Shown here: positions 6,834 through 14,904 of the stretch, one piece after another
How the letters are laid out: every line of letters begins with the position of its first letter
Position numbering within the stretch: position 1 is the first letter of the stretch
Source: an uncultured Porphyromonadaceae bacterium
GTDB taxonomy: Bacteria > Bacteroidota > Bacteroidia > Bacteroidales > UBA11471
DNA length: 31,817 nucleotides
Assembly: GCA_900547555.1 (NCBI GenBank)
Contig: URHG01000029.1
Location: 1-31,817 of the forward strand
Direction: 5' to 3'
Position numbers and translations under genes: made by a program
Notes under the pieces: model-generated
Database searches by the model: none
Seen by the model: the letters and a program-made list of their open reading frames with translations, nothing else
Told to the model about the DNA's origin: nothing

Positions 6834-7913
6834 TTATTTCAAAACTTTCAATATCGTTTTTCCTAGATTGGCTGCATAATCTTTGAAAAATTCTATTATC
6901 TCGGGGTAAAACGATGTAAAAGTAGGAAATTCTTTTCTGTTTTCGGTATAGTAATATATTCTTTTTATCAACTCCGGAGTCCATGAAAAACCGCGTTCTA
7001 CTCCTTCTTCGACGGCTTTCCGTATGCTTTTTTTGCTCGATCCGTTGTCGATAAGGTAGTAAATTGTAGAGGCGTAAGCCAATGATTCTTCCATGATATT
7101 TTCGTCTGTTACAGCGGCGACAGGTTTTTCTTTGGTATATCGATACACGTTTTCACTCGCTTCTGCCAGTGCCGTTTTTACATCGTTGTTGTCGATGTCG
7201 ATAAACGAGAGACATAGTTCTTCGGTGATGGTTCCGACGGTACTTTTGTCATAGAACGGTTGTCCGTTGTTATCGACGGCGTAATACATAATCGAGAAAA
7301 TTTCTTCGGGCCGGCCTTGTCGGGCGCGGGTTGCTCTGTAATAATTACCACCCGAGGCAAACCCGATGATGATGTGTAAGTCTTTACTCGGGTATGTACC
7401 GTAGAAACGGGAGTACCAAGAGGGGTCGATATGGCTTATGACGGAGTTGTAGAATGAAAGTATTCCGTTGGCGTATACGTCGGAGTGCTGGTCGAAAAAT
7501 TCCCGAAAATCGCTTTGCCGATAAAAATCGTTCAATGCATCGAGAAATGTGGCGATCTCTTTTCCATTTAAAGGTATCGAACATTTATTTTCGGTATTGA
7601 GTTTGACGATATGATCGCCATGACATTCGAATTGCAGTGCCAAAGTCATGACATCGTCGGCCTCGATTTTGTGCGTATTGCGGAAGTCTTTCATCATTTT
7701 CACGGCTTCGTGCAAGCGATATTTTTTCAGATAAGAGTCTATATCGTCCGTATAGCTACCGCCTGTGTCGGGCCGGAACTCTTCATATTCAGCCAGTCGG
7801 GCGAGTGCCGACATGAGTTCGATTTCTTCTTTTACTTGTGGTACGATTTCTTTGGCTTGTAAAAATCCTGTCGAAAGAAATATCGTAAGGCATATAATGA
7901 AAGCAGATTTCAT
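6834..7913 (-). CDS. Secreted DUF4932-like protein, HExxH lost (paralogue 3)
   Basis: A 359-residue paralogue with its own signal peptide (MKSAFIICLTIFLSTGFLQA). It aligns along its length with paralogues 1 and 2, for example LMSALARLAEYEEF, RLHEAVKMMKDF and FPTFTSFYPEIIEFF. At the HEFCH position it reads EELCL (231-235): the glutamate stays but both zinc-binding histidines are gone. The later MEESLAYA segment is kept. If the family is enzymatic, this copy is probably a pseudoenzyme or binding partner. It starts 27 bases behind pspC with no visible terminator, so it may belong to the padR-pspC transcript. Confidence 0.8.
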   Translation of the reverse strand: MKSAFIICLTIFLSTGFLQAKEIVPQVKEEIELMSALARLAEYEEFRPDTGGSYTDDIDSYLKKYRLHEAVKMMKDFRNTHKIEADDVMTLALQFECHGDHIVKLNTENKCSIPLNGKEIATFLDALNDFYRQSDFREFFDQHSDVYANGILSFYNSVISHIDPSWYSRFYGTYPSKDLHIIIGFASGGNYYRATRARQGRPEEIFSIMYYAVDNNGQPFYDKSTVGTITEELCLSFIDIDNNDVKTALAEASENVYRYTKEKPVAAVTDENIMEESLAYASTIYYLIDNGSSKKSIRKAVEEGVERGFSWTPELIKRIYYYTENRKEFPTFTSFYPEIIEFFKDYAANLGKTILKVLK

Positions 7914-7940
7914 CTTGTGAATTTTTAGAGTGTGGAATTT

Positions 7941-8972
7941 TTAATGAATTTGAAGTATGACTTTTATGGTCAGTGTGGTGAGGGCAAGTAACCATACGAC
8001 GAGAGCCGAAATTTCGATGTTGCGTATTATCGAGCGGCTTTGTGGCCACCAGCGATTGATGAGCAGGGCGATGATAAGCACCAGCGGAACGATCCATAAG
8101 GCGTTGAGCAACAGTATCGAAAACCAGTCATTGAAGAAAGCGATGGGTAGAGTGCTGTCTCCGATGTGGAACATGACGCTGTCGGTTACTATGGAAGACG
8201 GTATGGCTATGAGGCTGCCGCCGACAACGACCAGAATGAACAGGGCCAAAGCAATAATAGGCAGGACGAGTATGCCTCCGCAACCGATCGCAGCTGCTTG
8301 CAGACACCCGTTTCCCGTGTTACGGGCTACGATGTTGCCGTTTTCGATATTGGTGGAGACATATTGCCTTATGTTTTCGGCTGTCGGGCGTATACCCCGC
8401 ATTTCCAATCGTTGGGCCGCTGTCCGGGCCAGAGGTATTATCAGCCACATGACAAGGTATACAATGATGCCGTAGCCGGTAAAAAGGAAAAAGATGAGAA
8501 ATATGATACGCATCCACATCGGGCTGATGTCGAGATAAGTTCCCAATCCCGAAGCTACACCACCGATGATTTTGTCGTCGGGATTCCGGAAAAGTTTCTT
8601 TTTGATGAAATCTTCTTCGGAGTAAAGAGGGGCAGATTCGCCGTTATTGTTTGTATTATCCCGGGAATTGTTTGTAGTTGCTCTTTCCGTGTTCGGTTCT
8701 TTGTCGTCGATAGAGCCGAAGTCTTCGACCTTCCCCAGTACGGAAATGGCTTCATCGACCTCCTGCATGGAAATGACTTGCATACCGTACCGTTTGTGTT
8801 CATTGAATATTTCCCATAAACGCATTTCTATATCGTTCATTACTTCGTCGGTCGATGCGCTTTCCCCGAAATGTTTACGGAGACTGTCGAGATAGTTTTT
8901 CAAAACCTCGGCTGCGTCTTCATCGATGTAACAGGCGTTTCCGCCCAGATTGAAAATAGATGTCTTTTTCAT
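7941..8972 (-). CDS. PspC-domain membrane protein
   Basis: A 343-residue protein. The N-terminal part (1-110) is soluble and typical of Bacteroidota PspC proteins (MKKTSIFNLGGNACYIDEDA). It is followed by a low-complexity Asn/Thr linker. The PspC domain (about 125-185) has KLFRNPDDKIIGGVASGLG and an amphipathic or transmembrane pair (FLIFFLFTGYGIIVYLVMWLIIP). Three or more further membrane helices fill the C-terminal half (about 230-255, 285-310, 322-340). PspC proteins sense envelope stress in other bacteria. The padR gene is 33 bases upstream and probably in the same operon, the usual Bacteroidota arrangement, so expression likely follows the PadR switch. Confidence 0.88.
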   Translation of the reverse strand: MKKTSIFNLGGNACYIDEDAAEVLKNYLDSLRKHFGESASTDEVMNDIEMRLWEIFNEHKRYGMQVISMQEVDEAISVLGKVEDFGSIDDKEPNTERATTNNSRDNTNNNGESAPLYSEEDFIKKKLFRNPDDKIIGGVASGLGTYLDISPMWMRIIFLIFFLFTGYGIIVYLVMWLIIPLARTAAQRLEMRGIRPTAENIRQYVSTNIENGNIVARNTGNGCLQAAAIGCGGILVLPIIALALFILVVVGGSLIAIPSSIVTDSVMFHIGDSTLPIAFFNDWFSILLLNALWIVPLVLIIALLINRWWPQSRSIIRNIEISALVVWLLALTTLTIKVILQIH

Positions 8973-9005
8973 TGTATATATGTATTTTATTTATTTCTAC
9001 TGTTA

Positions 9006-9332
9006 TTATAACTCTTTGAGGTGGTTGACGGTTTTATTCAGGCCGTTCCATGTATCCTCCAACTCCGAAAGAAAGGCTTCTCCTACGGGGGTGATGATAT
9101 AATATTTGCGGGGAGGGCCTTGGGTAGATTCTTCCCATTCATAGGCAAGCAGACCGTCGTTTTTCAAGCGGGTGAGCAAGGGGTATAAGGTTCCCTCGAC
9201 AACGATGAGATGCGCTTTTTTCAACTCGGAGATAATGTCCGATGTATAGGCTCGTTTCCTGCTGAGTAACAGTAATGTGCAGTATTCGAGTACACCTTTG
9301 CGCATTTGTGATTTGAGATTTTCGGTATTCAT
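9006..9332 (-). CDS. PadR-family transcriptional regulator
   Basis: A 108-residue winged-helix protein. The PadR domain covers about 8-85: LEYCTLLLLSRKRAYTSDII, then EGTLYPLLTRLKNDGLL (recognition helix) and the wing with GPPRKYYIITPVG. I chose the ATG at 9332 and not the in-frame start at 9362, because 9362 would lie inside the promoter (-7 element 9360-9367). It probably represses its own operon with pspC through the palindrome at 9375-9407. Confidence 0.9.
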   Translation of the reverse strand: MNTENLKSQMRKGVLEYCTLLLLSRKRAYTSDIISELKKAHLIVVEGTLYPLLTRLKNDGLLAYEWEESTQGPPRKYYIITPVGEAFLSELEDTWNGLNKTVNHLKEL

Positions 9333-9359
9333 ACGCTCTTCTTTTGCCTTTTGTTTCTC

Positions 9360-9367
9360 CAAAGATA
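9360..9367 (-). promoter_or_regulatory. padR-pspC promoter, -7 element TATCTTTG
   Basis: The minus strand reads TATCTTTG, an exact TAnnTTTG match, 27 bases before the padR start at 9332. The operator-like palindrome sits directly upstream over the -33 area. Confidence 0.7.
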
Positions 9368-9374
9368 TATAATT

Positions 9375-9407
9375 ATAATAGTACTATGTATTGCATAGTA
9401 CTATTAT
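9375..9407. promoter_or_regulatory. Putative PadR operator (palindrome)
   Basis: Perfect 14-base arms, ATAATAGTACTATG (9375-9388) and CATAGTACTATTAT (9394-9407), are separated by TATTG. The size, symmetry and position over the -33 region of the padR promoter fit an autorepressor site for a dimeric winged-helix protein. No T-run or gene end nearby suggests a terminator. Confidence 0.7.
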
Positions 9408-9477
9408 TTATTAATTATTAACATAGAGATGCTGAAAGAGATGTGTGGTAATAACTCTTAAATTGTTGTGATATATA

Positions 9478-9557
9478 TGTCATTCCGAGTGTATGAGAGG
9501 AATCTCTGGTTCTCTCATGGGGTGAGATTCTTCGGTGCTCTACACCTCAGAATGACA
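9478..9557. repeat. Palindromic repeat element 1 (best preserved)
   Basis: The ends TGTCATTC (9478-9485) and GAATGACA (9550-9557) are inverted repeats. Inside, GAATCTC and GAGATTC form a second pair, so the 80-base element can fold into one long interrupted hairpin. Confidence 0.75.
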
Positions 9558-9611
9558 CGCTTGTTCAGATACAGCTGGGACGAGAAAAAGGAAAATGAAG
9601 TCAACGTAGGT

Positions 9612-9682
9612 CTGTCGACCGAGTGTGAGGAATCTTATCGTTTGGTTGGAGATTCTTTAAGGCAAAGCCTTTCAGAATGGCA
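9612..9682. repeat. Palindromic repeat element 2 (decayed)
   Basis: A degenerate left end (CTGTCGACCGAG), the inner pair GAATCT/AGATTC, and the right end CAGAATGGCA with one change from CAGAATGACA. A right-half fragment, ending CAGAATGACAT, follows at 9691-9731. Confidence 0.55.
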
Positions 9683-9752
9683 TGCACTTGAAATGGGATT
9701 CTTCCTCCCTCATGGTCGTCAGAATGACATAGTTTTCGAAGACTACACCCTT

Positions 9753-9803
9753 TGTCATTCCGAGCGAGGACAATAGGCCGACGAGGAATCTTCCATGACA
9801 GGA
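9753..9803. repeat. Palindromic repeat, left-half fragment
   Basis: TGTCATTCCGAGCGAGGA at 9753 continues to CGAGGAATCTTCC, but no matching right end follows before the next element begins at 9826. Confidence 0.55.
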
Positions 9804-9825
9804 AATGCTTCGCTATCGCTTACGA

Positions 9826-9913
9826 TGTCATTTCGGGCGTATGTGAGGAATCCCATTGTTCTGCGTATTTGGAATGAGATTCTTCACTTCACTATGTTCC
9901 GTTCAGAATGACA
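9826..9913. repeat. Palindromic repeat element 3
   Basis: TGTCATTTCGGG at the left, GAGGAATC and GAGATTCTTC inside, and CAGAATGACA at the right (ends 9913). The right half, with CTTCACTTCACTATGTTCCG, is typical of the repeat family. Confidence 0.65.
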
Positions 9914-9981
9914 ACATACTGCAAAAGGCAGTAACGCTTTGCATGGGACTTTTCGGGGCTACGCCTCTCAGAATACATGCT

Positions 9982-10069
9982 TGTCATCTCGAACGAAAGT
10001 GAGAGATCTCGTACAAAATACTACTCTCTTGGTAGGAGATTTTTTCTCTTGGTTGTTATTGGAATGACC
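9982..10069. repeat. Palindromic repeat element 4 (variant)
   Basis: TGTCATCTCGAACG at the left, GAGATCTC inside, GGAGATTTTTTCTC, and GGAATGACC at the right. A further left-half fragment, TGTCATTCCGGG, starts at 10119. Confidence 0.55.
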
Positions 10070-10241
10070 ATGTTGGTAATTTTTCTTTCTGTATCGTTCC
10101 ATTCAAAAATAATACGCCTGTCATTCCGGGTAAACTTATGGGGAATTATGTCAGGCTGTGTATGAGGATTTTCTTGTTATCAGCATAAGCAAACAGACCT
10201 TTCAAGATGGTAGGTATCGATAGAGGAGGTGTGGTTATCGA

Positions 10242-10276
10242 AAAAGAGTTGTACCCGTACACGGTACAACTCTTTT
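10242..10276 (-). terminator. Terminator after pdxA
   Basis: A perfect 14-bp stem (10242-10255 with 10263-10276) around a 7-base loop. On the minus strand the 3' arm ends in TTTTT, as expected for a rho-independent terminator of the rlmN/pdxA unit. Confidence 0.85.
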
Positions 10277-10295
10277 CTTTATTGGAGGGTGATAC

Positions 10296-11393
10296 TTAGT
10301 CTTCTTTCTCGGGAGTGTTGAGGTCGAGTACCTCTCTGTCTCCGCTTTTGTCGAAGTATTGTTTGCGGAGGGGATTAGCGTGGTCGGCGGCATGTTGTAC
10401 ACGATTGTTCGTTACATCGATTGCCAGATAGAGGGCATGTCGGAAAGATTCTTCCGAAGCCTTGTTCTGCCCTGTAATATCGTATGCCGTACCGTGAGCC
10501 GGAGAAGTGCGTACGATGGGCAGTCCGGCAGTGAAATTTACCCCGTCTTCCATCGCCAATGTTTTGAATGGTGCCAATCCCTGATCGTGATACATGGCCA
10601 GTACTCCGTCGAATTGGGCGAAGTGTCCTGAGCCGAAGAATCCGTCGGCAGCGTATGGACCAAAGCATAATATGCCTTGATTTTCGGCCTCTTTGAGTGT
10701 GGGTATGATGATTTCCTGTTCTTCTGTACCCAATAGTCCGTCTTCTCCGGCATGAGGATTGAGAGACAGGACGGCGATACGGGGTTTCTCGATACGGAAA
10801 TCTTCATGCAGACTCCGGTTGAAGATAGTCAGTTTTTCGAGAATGTTTTCTCGGGTGATCATCGACGGAACTTTCGATAACGGAAGGTGTGTGGTAACCA
10901 ATGCCACACGTATGAGGTCGTTGAGGAGAATCATGAGCGACTTCTGGCCATTTCCGATTTTCTTTTCAAAATATTCGGTATGTCCCGGAAAGTCGAATTT
11001 GTTCGATTGTATAGTGTATTTGTTGATCGGTGCTGTAACAATAGCGTCGATAAGTCCCGCCTGCAAGTCGGCTGTCGCGGCTTCGAGGGCGAGAAAGGCA
11101 GCTTCTCCGGCTTGTGCCGAAGGCTTGGATAGTTCGACTTTCAGTTCGTCGTCGAAGCAGTTTATCATGTTGATTTTTCCGGCGGCACATTGTTCGGCCG
11201 AAGTAATGATGTTGAAGTTGAAAGGCGGTAAATCGAGTGCTTTGCGATGGTAGGCGGCCACTTTGGAAGAGCCGTACACGACCGGTGTACAGAGTTCTAC
11301 AATACGGGGATCGGAAAGTGTTTTCAGTATCACTTCGTATCCTACGCCGTTGATGTCGCCGTGAGTAATACCTATTTTCAGTTTATGTTCCAT
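10296..11393 (-). CDS. pdxA: 4-hydroxythreonine-4-phosphate dehydrogenase
   Basis: NAD-dependent oxidation of 4-phosphohydroxy-threonine in the DXP-dependent pathway to pyridoxal phosphate; cytoplasmic. The 365 residues carry the family marks in order: ITHGDINGVGYEVILKTL at the start, VTAPINKYTIQ, FPGHTEYF (metal histidine), the conserved GPYAADGFFG, YHDQGLAPFKTLA with metal-binding His and Asp, and RTSPAHGTAYDITG. The start gives the normal length. It lies 122 bases behind rlmN on the same strand. A weak -7-like TACCTTAG sits at 11435-11442, so it may also have its own promoter. Confidence 0.95.
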   Translation of the reverse strand: MEHKLKIGITHGDINGVGYEVILKTLSDPRIVELCTPVVYGSSKVAAYHRKALDLPPFNFNIITSAEQCAAGKINMINCFDDELKVELSKPSAQAGEAAFLALEAATADLQAGLIDAIVTAPINKYTIQSNKFDFPGHTEYFEKKIGNGQKSLMILLNDLIRVALVTTHLPLSKVPSMITRENILEKLTIFNRSLHEDFRIEKPRIAVLSLNPHAGEDGLLGTEEQEIIIPTLKEAENQGILCFGPYAADGFFGSGHFAQFDGVLAMYHDQGLAPFKTLAMEDGVNFTAGLPIVRTSPAHGTAYDITGQNKASEESFRHALYLAIDVTNNRVQHAADHANPLRKQYFDKSGDREVLDLNTPEKED

Positions 11394-11515
11394 GTCGAAT
11401 GTTTTTTATTCGGAAAAATGTTTTCCCGATTATGCTAAGGTAGTTATTCTTCGTGAATAAAACAAATTTTCATTTTCTGGGTTGCGCTGTGGGCTCGTCT
11501 TCTTGCAAGTACGTT

Positions 11516-12544
11516 TTATCGGTTTTGTTCTTTTCGGGCAGTCGACAACATACCGCATGCTGCTTTGATATCTTCTCCTCGGGAGGCACGTATGGTGCAG
11601 ATGATACCTTTGCGGGCAAGGGCATCGCGGAATGCAGCCATTTTTTCTTCGGAAGGGCTGTGCAGGTTTACTTGCGGTATGGCATGGAATCGTATGAGAT
11701 TGATACGGCAGTCGAGGCCATGCAACAGATGTGCCAGTTCGTTGATGTGTGCGGGAGTGTCGTTGATACCTTCGAAAACGATGTATTCGAAAGAGAGACG
11801 GCGCTGGTGGCTGAAATCGTACTGTCGTAACAGTTCGATCGTTTGGGATATGGGAAATGCTTTTTGTATCGGCATCAATTCTTGGCGACCTTCGGCAAAC
11901 GGGTGGTGCAGGCTGACGGCCAAGTGGCACTGACTTTCATCGAGAAATCGGCGTAAGTTGGGTGTAATACCTATGGTCGATAGGGTAATGCGTCGGGGGC
12001 TCCATGCAAAACCGCTTTCCGAGGTAAGTATGTCGAGTGCTTTCAGGACTTCGTCGGTATTGTCGAGCGGTTCTCCCATACCCATGAATACGATATTCGT
12101 TAATTTTTCGAATTCGGGAACGGAAACGATTTGATTGATGATTTCGGTTGCGGTGAGATTTTTTTTGAAGCCTTGTTTCCCGGTCATGCAGAAAAGACAG
12201 TTCATCTTACAACCTACTTGTGAAGACACACACAATGTCGCACGCTCTCGGTCGGGGATATAAACGGTTTCGATGAAGTTCTCACCGGCGGCAAAAAGAT
12301 ATTTGACTGTACCGTCTTCCGACCGGTTTGCCTCGACCGGCTCGGTATAACCGATTTCAAAATCGGCGGAAAGTTTTTCCCGGTTGATTTTCGACAGGTT
12401 CGTCATTTGGTCGATGTTTCTCACACGGTTGCGATAAAGCCATGCGGCGATTTGAGAAGCCGCGAAGCGGGGCATACGGTATTGTGCGACCAAATCTTTT
12501 AGTTCTTCTCCGGTTTTTCCGGCCAGATATTGTTTGTCTGTCAT
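11516..12544 (-). CDS. rlmN: 23S rRNA (adenine-2503-C2) methyltransferase
   Basis: A radical-SAM enzyme that methylates C2 of A2503 in 23S rRNA, and A37 in some tRNAs. In the 342 residues the radical-SAM cluster cysteines are C112, C116 and C119 in GCKMNCLFC. The methyl-carrying cysteine is in ACGMLSTARKEQ near the C-terminus (about C330). MGMGEPLDN and the SLHHPF motif support the assignment. The start is 24 bases behind a -7 element at 12568-12575. Confidence 0.96.
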   Translation of the reverse strand: MTDKQYLAGKTGEELKDLVAQYRMPRFAASQIAAWLYRNRVRNIDQMTNLSKINREKLSADFEIGYTEPVEANRSEDGTVKYLFAAGENFIETVYIPDRERATLCVSSQVGCKMNCLFCMTGKQGFKKNLTATEIINQIVSVPEFEKLTNIVFMGMGEPLDNTDEVLKALDILTSESGFAWSPRRITLSTIGITPNLRRFLDESQCHLAVSLHHPFAEGRQELMPIQKAFPISQTIELLRQYDFSHQRRLSFEYIVFEGINDTPAHINELAHLLHGLDCRINLIRFHAIPQVNLHSPSEEKMAAFRDALARKGIICTIRASRGEDIKAACGMLSTARKEQNR

Positions 12545-12567
12545 TTCTAAAAGTGAAGTTTACAAGA

Positions 12568-12575
12568 CAAAGGTA
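12568..12575 (-). promoter_or_regulatory. rlmN promoter, -7 element TACCTTTG
   Basis: The minus strand reads TACCTTTG, an exact TAnnTTTG match, just before the rlmN start at 12544. The -33 part is weak. Confidence 0.5.
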
Positions 12576-12627
12576 GGGATTTGTTTCGGAATTTGAGAAA
12601 GGAATACTCTTTTTCCCGTTAGGTTAA

Positions 12628-12665
12628 AAAAACACCGCCGGGGATACATGCCCGACGGTGTTTTT
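12628..12665 (-). terminator. Terminator after the PPIase gene
   Basis: A 10-bp stem, AAAAACACCG with CGGTGTTTTT, continues past one mismatch into CGGG/CCCG, with an 8-base loop. On the minus strand it runs into a T-run. Confidence 0.85.
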
Positions 12666-12691
12666 ATTTTAGCGGCGAATTATCGTCTCTA

Positions 12692-14803
12692 TTAATAGAA
12701 TTTGATTCGGTTATCTTCGATGTCTGCGTTTTCTTCAAGTACACTCATGAATTGATTGAGGAGCATATATACTTTTTGGTTGTATTTTTCTGCCTCGGCA
12801 GCGGCATCGATAGACTCGTTATTGCTCTCCTGACCGGTTACGGCAAACATATATACACCGCGATTACCGGCGATAGGACCTTCGAGTTTGCCTTTGGCTG
12901 CCGTAGTAGCAGCACCGATCAAGGCATTTTCACTACCCAATCCGGCGATGGAAGATGTATTGAAGCTGATGAATTTGGCTTCTTCTACTTTTGAATTCAT
13001 CGCTTTGGCGGCAGCTTCGATATTGGTCGGATTTTTTGCTTTCAAGTCGGCGATGATTTTTTCGGCTTTTTTCTCTCTCATCAATTCCTGACGCAGGTAA
13101 GGTTCTACGGCAGCTTGGGGCATATAGCCTTTTTCAGAGATATCGGATACCATAGCCACGAGGAAGTTATTCTCGATATTGAATATTTCAGAGAGAACAT
13201 CTTTCTTCGCATTGAAAGCCCATTTTACAACCGTGCGGCCATCGTTGAGTGTCCCGAAACTGATATCGTCGGGGGTCAGCGTTGCGGTATTTACCAGCAA
13301 GCCTTCATTGGAAGCGTTCGCTTCGAAGTCGGCCAGTTTGTTATTGTTGGCGATGTATTGGCTTACTTTGTTATAGAGCTGGCTGTATGTGTCTGAGCTG
13401 GGACGTACGTTCATAACCAGTTGGGCTACGTTTGCTTTGGCAACGGGAGCTTTACGTTCGGTTACTTGTACGAGGTGAATACCGTAGGGCGATTCTATAC
13501 GTACCACACCGTTGTTGTGGCTGTTGAAGCAAAGGTCGTTGAATTCTTTACCGAACTGCATGGCATCTGTTTCGGTAACCCAACCTATTTCCCCTCCGTT
13601 GGCACCGGAGTTCCGTTCGGCTGAGTATTGACGAGCCATCTCGGTGAAGTTCCCGCCTTTTTTCAGTACCGTGTAGATACTGTCTATGCGCGTTGTAGTT
13701 GCGGCATCGCTGTTGAGCGGAAACATGATGTGGCGAACTTTGACCGAATCGGGAGCGTTGTGTTTACCCATCAGACGGTACATTTTATATGCCTCGCCTT
13801 CGAAGAAAGGCCCATATACATCGCCGACTTGCGATTTCTGTACGAAATTTTTCATTTCATCGTCCATCGTATTTACGGCCACATAAGCTTCGCTGTAAGG
13901 AACATCGGTATTGAAAGTAAGGAATCCACCCATGTCTTTGGTCGAAGCGAAAGTTTCACGCAAGGCATTGATTTTCTCTTCGGTGGTTTTGTAGTCGGCC
14001 TCGCTGGGAACGATCTCTACCGAGATATATTTGATTGTGCGATGGGCGTCTTGTTTGTAGCGTTCTTTGTCTTTGTTATAAGCTGCCGTCAATTCTTCGT
14101 TGGTGATGGTAATGTCTTTATCGGCAACGCTGGAATAGGGTTGCAGGGCATAATCGAATTCCACCGATTTGCGACCGTTGTCGTAAGATGCTTGCAGGTC
14201 GTATTTGTTGGGTGCCATCGTTTTGAGCACCAAGTTGAGGTATTTCTCCGAGAGGCGTTGTTTTTTGACATCTTGTTCGAGGGCGATCCATTTGGTACGG
14301 TAATCTTGGATTTGTTCGATGACGTTTTCGGGATATTGCGAAAGGTCGTCGTTGAAGATTACTTGCAGGAAGTTGAGCAATTCGGCTTTGCTGGGGAACA
14401 TTTGTTGGATTTGCGGAGCAATATGGTCACCTTGCAACAAGTCGGTCAATTCCTCTTTCGATACTTGTACGCCTACATTGGCAGCTGCATCGCTGATAAC
14501 CATTTCCTGCACGATTTGGTCGAAGACGTCTTTATTGATACGTGCGGAATAACCTTCGGGCAAAGACATGCCGTATTGCTGACGGAACATGGCCTGCATT
14601 TCTTCGGTGCGGCGGTTGACCAGTTCCGAAAATTCTTGGGTTGTTACCTTTTTACCGTTTACCACTACGACTTTGTCTTGCGACATTCTGAAAAAGGCTT
14701 GTCCCGAGTTGAGGAAGTCGCCTATGATAAACGCGAGCAGAGCGACACCGATTACGATGACCAGAAGTCCTGCTTTGTTTCTGATTTTCTGTAAAGTAGC
14801 CAT
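12692..14803 (-). CDS. Membrane-anchored periplasmic peptidylprolyl isomerase (PpiD/SurA type)
   Basis: A 703-residue protein with one N-terminal membrane anchor (about 12-32, GLLVIVIGVALLAFIIGDF). A SurA_N-like chaperone region follows (about 35-200), then a parvulin (rotamase) domain at about 354-454 with VRHIMFPLN, GGEIGWV and SPYGIHLVQV. A second degenerate rotamase-like region may lie around 560-680. The layout matches PpiD-like folding factors that help outer-membrane proteins mature in the periplasm. It follows the gldE-like gene by 101 bases and may share the envelope operon upstream. A near-consensus TATCTTCG at 14859-14866 could give it its own start. A long open frame on the other strand is a shadow. 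Confidence 0.9.
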   Translation of the reverse strand: MATLQKIRNKAGLLVIVIGVALLAFIIGDFLNSGQAFFRMSQDKVVVVNGKKVTTQEFSELVNRRTEEMQAMFRQQYGMSLPEGYSARINKDVFDQIVQEMVISDAAANVGVQVSKEELTDLLQGDHIAPQIQQMFPSKAELLNFLQVIFNDDLSQYPENVIEQIQDYRTKWIALEQDVKKQRLSEKYLNLVLKTMAPNKYDLQASYDNGRKSVEFDYALQPYSSVADKDITITNEELTAAYNKDKERYKQDAHRTIKYISVEIVPSEADYKTTEEKINALRETFASTKDMGGFLTFNTDVPYSEAYVAVNTMDDEMKNFVQKSQVGDVYGPFFEGEAYKMYRLMGKHNAPDSVKVRHIMFPLNSDAATTTRIDSIYTVLKKGGNFTEMARQYSAERNSGANGGEIGWVTETDAMQFGKEFNDLCFNSHNNGVVRIESPYGIHLVQVTERKAPVAKANVAQLVMNVRPSSDTYSQLYNKVSQYIANNNKLADFEANASNEGLLVNTATLTPDDISFGTLNDGRTVVKWAFNAKKDVLSEIFNIENNFLVAMVSDISEKGYMPQAAVEPYLRQELMREKKAEKIIADLKAKNPTNIEAAAKAMNSKVEEAKFISFNTSSIAGLGSENALIGAATTAAKGKLEGPIAGNRGVYMFAVTGQESNNESIDAAAEAEKYNQKVYMLLNQFMSVLEENADIEDNRIKFY

Positions 14804-14904
14804 TTATGTGTTTTATTTTTAAGTTTCGGTTATAGGGTGTTTCCCATGTTAAAGCGCACGAAGATACAAAAAAAAGTGTTTGTTTGTGAATTTTACAGCC
14901 AATT

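Larger units (their letters stand above)
9408..10240. other. Gene-free region with a cluster of palindromic repeats
   Basis: No gene is supported over about 830 bases. The frames that stay open (for example 9468-9776) are made of repeat sequence. The recurring pieces are TGTCATTCCGAG, GAGGAATCT, GAGATTCTTC and CAGAATGACA, in the order left end, inner left, inner right, right end. At least four whole or nearly whole elements and several fragments are present. They resemble the dispersed repeats with TGTCATTC/GAATGACA ends seen in many Bacteroidota genomes. Confidence 0.7.

Noticed and set aside
9006..9362. Longer PadR start at 9362
   Set aside because: It overlaps the -7 element TATCTTTG at 9360-9367.
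9468..9776. 102-codon open frame
   Set aside because: It consists of palindromic repeat sequence with no start signals.
9478..10130. CRISPR array
   Set aside because: Repeats are of unequal length and spacing, partly decayed and palindromic, with no regular spacers or cas genes.
13628..14794. 388-codon open frame on the plus strand opposite the PPIase gene
   Set aside because: It mirrors the other strand and has no family marks, while the minus-strand product has clear rotamase motifs.
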